NCBI RefSeq assembly: GCF_021155775.2
Contig: NC_060238.1
Span: 26,380,470 to 26,444,469 of the forward strand
DNA from: Neodiprion pinetum
Lineage: Eukaryota > Arthropoda > Insecta > Hymenoptera > Diprionidae
DNA length: 64,000 bases
Reading direction: 5' to 3'
Shown here one piece after another: positions 60,631-64,000 of the stretch. Under the pieces are notes generated by a model, which was not told the origin of the DNA, made no database searches, and was given only the letters and a program-made list of their open reading frames with translations. Position numbers and translations under genes: made by a program. Numbering within the stretch: the stretch's first letter is position 1; every line of letters starts with the position of its first letter.

Positions 60631-63600
60631 AGCTGATATTACTGCCAAGAGACAAGAGGCTGGATCACTCGAAATAATTGCGTTTCCGTATTTTATTTGT
60701 AACTTGTATTCTAATTATATAAATAGCAATAATTACAGCATACTTTGGCAGAACAAACCTTTATTTTGGAAAATGAGAGAAAGTTACTCGAGAAAAAAAG
60801 TAGTGTACATCTGCGTTACTCATTAAATACAGTAATCAACAAAGTAATTTCACAAATTACAGTAACAATATTAAAATCATGCACAATTATCAGTATATAT
60901 CATACGCATATCCGCACTACATGTAAATCTGCACCTCATCATGCAAACAGATTGGTACTATCTCTTATTTCGTTTCCATGTTGTGTTGTATTTCATTTTC
61001 ATAATATATACTATTTTTCACTCTATGAATTGTTTTGTACAACTCATGGTCTCTCGGCCATGTATGTACTAGGCATAATAAACGAAACACACTCACATAA
61101 CTGTATACATACATACATACATACAGATCTCACAAAATTTTACCGAAGATCACTAGTTTTCCGAGCCACAGCGTCCAGCGTCGTTGTGCGTACGTTCACC
61201 GTGTACTATGTATTTTGATGTCCTCATCCTCCATAAAACGAGTGGCTGATAGGTTTGTCTGTAATATAAGAAAGTGAGGTACACTGTTAGTATTGTTAAC
61301 GTGACTTTGATTCGAAAGTGGATAGAGTTTGCAAAAAGAAAACAGGCGAGTGACAAATCGTCCTCCAAGTATGGTATATCAATGACAACTCATTCTCGAC
61401 CGTTAGTCGATTGTGTCTTATTGGGAGTCTGAGAAAGAGAAGCTTTGAATATCACAGAGGAATCTAGTATCGCATACGTCTGTGAAGAAGCAACGGTACA
61501 GGGATAAATTGTGTGTTTGGAGAGGACAAAATGGGCCTCAAAACCGCGGTGTTTAGAAATCGATACGCTTCACGTACTGTGCGAGGTAATACACGTCATT
61601 TGATCCAGGGTCAATTTTTATAGGTACGATAAAAGCAAACGAGATATTTAGGACACTTGTAACAGATGCTGATCGTCATCTGAAGATTTTTACCATGGAA
61701 CAACGATAAAGTACAGGAATTAATTATCGAGGTGTCGATAAACAGCGCCACGCACCTCAAATGTTTAGAAAACGTGCAGGCATTCACGCAGTAATTCTTA
61801 GAATTATCGTCAAAAAAAAAAAAAAGGAAGAAAAAATAATCCTGGGTGGTTACTACGCGATGAAAGCTGTCGTATTTTATTATTTCCTCTATCGCAGTGC
61901 CGGCGGGCACTTCGAGTCCAATATATCGATCCACGTCGGGTGATTCGCGGAATAAACAAAGATCGAAGTCTTAGACGAGAGAAAAGTCTAAGAGTATACC
62001 TGTACAGAAACTTGGTTTGATTAATGGGGCAAGCACAATGTCTGGCGTTGGCTCAAAGCTTGCGGGCTGCTTAACGCAAGAACTGAAACATAAGGCCGGA
62101 CTCGCAATGTGCCGGAAACTTGATCAACTCTAATAGGTTTGTGGTCTCGTAACCGCAGAGCAGCCTTGTCCTATAATACCGAAAAGATTTAGCTCCGTAG
62201 GTAGCGAAAGAAAATGACGCGAGCAAAATGTGAGAGAAAGTTTTGATGCTAGGAAAATTACCTACTTCAGTTATCAATGTACTTTGAAACCCATGACTCG
62301 AGCCACTTAACCGCGCAGCTAGCTCTCTTTCTCCCCAAACTGTCGCCGTCGCGGCGTCGTAAGGCTTGAGATTATACAGCGAGCGTGAGTCGGAGGTTTT
62401 CTTTGTGTTTTGTTACGTTTCACCTAATACCGCGCTTCTCTGTATTCCCTCTCGCGTTATCAACGGCCTCACGTAGGTACTGTACGAATGATGTGTCCAT
62501 AGTGAGTGGTTGATTTTTCTCTCACGCGACAAGAATTTGGTACAGTCGTCGCGCCACGTAGGCGGGTTCGAATTCTTACTCACATGGAAAATATGTAAGG
62601 TCGACCGACCGCCACTGACTAATGGCGCCTAGGAAGCAGCGTGTAATGCCTAGTATAAACAGCAGTTTATCAAAAACAGCTCCTTGTAAGTGCCCAGTGG
62701 GTCTCAGGACTTCCTCGGCTCCTGATTTCATCCGCGCAACAAACCCCACCTGCAATTTATCATTCTCCATTTATCAATCGCCCGTACACACGAGCCGACC
62801 AGGACGACGAGGACGAGGATTCGGTCATCCTGCCCGACGTCTCTGCGACTCCTCGGCTCTGCAGCGTCCTTGCAGGAGAACAACCGCAAGTAACAGCTTC
62901 GCCTGGTCCCCCTTTCTTCGTCTACGCGGTCTTTTTCACACTCTTTGCCGCGATCGACGTGGAATCGCGTTATGAGAATCACTGACCACTTACACGCCAC
63001 GTCTAAACGGTTTCGTGTCCCGATGCTGGGAGCCGTGGGGGGTCCACCGGGGTTTCTGTCTGACCGAAACATATGTGTTCTCGTTTCGTAGCGATGATTT
63101 AGACTCGCCTATATCAAATAATTTATCCACAATTATGTATGCATAGGTGTATTATGTCCATTCTTTGATTGGATTGGGATTGCAATTTTGCGCTTCGCTG
63201 TTATCGCGCTGCCAAACCGGCGTGTACACGAACAGCAGACGTACGCTTTTGGAAAGATGAATAAAACGTTGTTCAGACGAAGGTATTTCAAACGCGAGCT
63301 ACACGCAGCACTGAACTAGCCACCTATGGGGCCGTGGCTAAGCACCCTGATAATATATGGGTTTCGTCTTGAGTTTAAGGTTCCCATTCTTTAGCACGCG
63401 CGTTAAAAAATGGAAGGTTTTATTGCGCCCCCGCCGATGTTACCTGCTCTTAATAAACTAGATTCTATCTGATCTTGGGGGTATATGAGAATGGTGTTGC
63501 ACCACACGGTGCACCTGATACCATAGCATATATTACGCGGTTGTATCGAGGCACGGATCTTTGCCGAGCAGCTCCATGATTCCTTTAAGCTTGTGGTCAA

Positions 63601-64000
63601 CTAGCTTGTGGTCGGAAAGGCCAATCATAAAACGTTGGAAATGACGAGGTCCTACCGTAACTAACGGCAATCCGTCGTCAAGGTTGATGATTTCGCAGTC
63701 AAGTATGGGTATGCACGTATATTCCAAGGTATAAATCACGTTCGGCACACCGGGGAACGGGGCTCTCGGCTCGAGGACTTTTTAAACTTCTATTAGGATT
63801 TACGGGGCGATATCCGAGATATTTCAACGCGGTTCTTCCACCGTTTACAGGGCGTTGGTTCATCGCGTTATACGCTTTCTGATGGGCCAATCGCGTGAGT
63901 GCTAATACTTTGATCCACGATCTCAACAATGGATGTCTCAATCATCGAGAATTTTCATTGTTCGTTTCGTATCTTTGTGGAGTTTCGTTTTCCTCCCTTA
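60631..64000. other. Gene-poor right flank
   Basis: No gene was recognised. A run of CATA repeats lies at 61107-61125. A GC-richer, CpG-containing patch at about 62300-63060 could be a promoter or first exon of a gene that continues beyond the window. Open frames on the minus strand between 63400 and 63941 have no known domain. Confidence 0.5.
62622..62975 (+). CDS. Uncertain ORF at CpG-rich patch, possible first exon
   Basis: An ATG-started frame of 117 codons, beginning MAPRKQRVMPSINSSLSKTA. A strong gtaagt donor lies after 21 codons (about 62686), so it may be a first coding exon ending there with a partner outside the window. The remaining frame has no domain, and the composition is Arg, Pro and Ser-rich. 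Weakly supported. Confidence 0.2.
   Translation: MAPRKQRVMPSINSSLSKTAPCKCPVGLRTSSAPDFIRATNPTCNLSFSIYQSPVHTSRPGRRGRGFGHPARRLCDSSALQRPCRRTTASNSFAWSPFLRLRGLFHTLCRDRRGIAL

Noticed and set aside
60745..61218. ORF of 157 codons after the satellite
   Set aside because: It starts with TTG, is rich in Ile, Ser, Thr and His with CATA-repeat-derived codons, and has no domain.
62560..62580. GGTTCGAAT box resembling a tRNA B box
   Set aside because: No matching A box or cloverleaf could be placed around it.
63403..63941. Overlapping minus-strand ORFs near the right end
   Set aside because: No family recognised, and the frames overlap each other. A transposon remnant is possible but not supported.

Overview
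This 64 kb window is nuclear DNA of an insect. It is intron-rich, AT-rich between genes, and has short introns with GT-AG ends. It carries one complete giant gene, a second ordinary gene, a small gene nested inside the first, several transposon remnants and a 13 kb satellite array. The order of insect is not proven by the sequence. The ryanodine receptor is insect-type and has a Met at a position where Lepidoptera are reported to have Ile, so a non-lepidopteran is likely; Hymenoptera is my guess only.

Layout. 1-3300: non-coding, with a LINE/SINE-like tail and a TA microsatellite. 3627-35089 (+): the complete ryanodine receptor gene (RyR), about 54 coding exons plus alternatives, 5126 residues in the main reading. 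It has two pairs of apparently mutually exclusive exons (15955/16492 and 28495/28978), a 15-nt microexon (10224) and a 30-nt cassette (18785). Its first intron (5.7 kb) holds, on the minus strand, a two-exon gene (5045-4491) for a small Lys/Arg/Cys-rich protein with an MST-HMG-like box, which I read as a protamine-like sperm chromatin protein. The same intron has a TTAA-flanked MITE (8086-8289) and a decayed hAT-like element.

35090-38400: RyR 3' UTR with polyadenylation signals, then a broken BEL/Pao retrotransposon (about 36290-37695) abutting a Ty3/Gypsy fragment (about 37696-38162). The Gypsy fragment is itself interrupted by a 147-bp piggyBac-like MITE. 38400-40014: probable promoter and 5' UTR region. 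40041-43477 (+): canonical nuclear poly(A) polymerase (hiiragi/PAPOLA type), 11 coding exons, with a sister MITE in its last intron. 43478-47512: AT-rich, gene-free. 47513-60630: about 38.5 copies of a 341-bp satellite with clear internal block duplications. 60631-64000: no recognised gene; a CpG-richer patch near 62300-63000 may be a promoter.

The genes do not form a pathway. RyR releases calcium from the ER/SR, poly(A) polymerase acts in the nucleus on mRNA 3' ends, and the nested gene probably packages sperm DNA. The most interesting items are the nested protamine-like gene, the alternative exon pairs of RyR, the stop-free 93-bp intron in its channel domain, the nested transposons and the satellite's duplication history.
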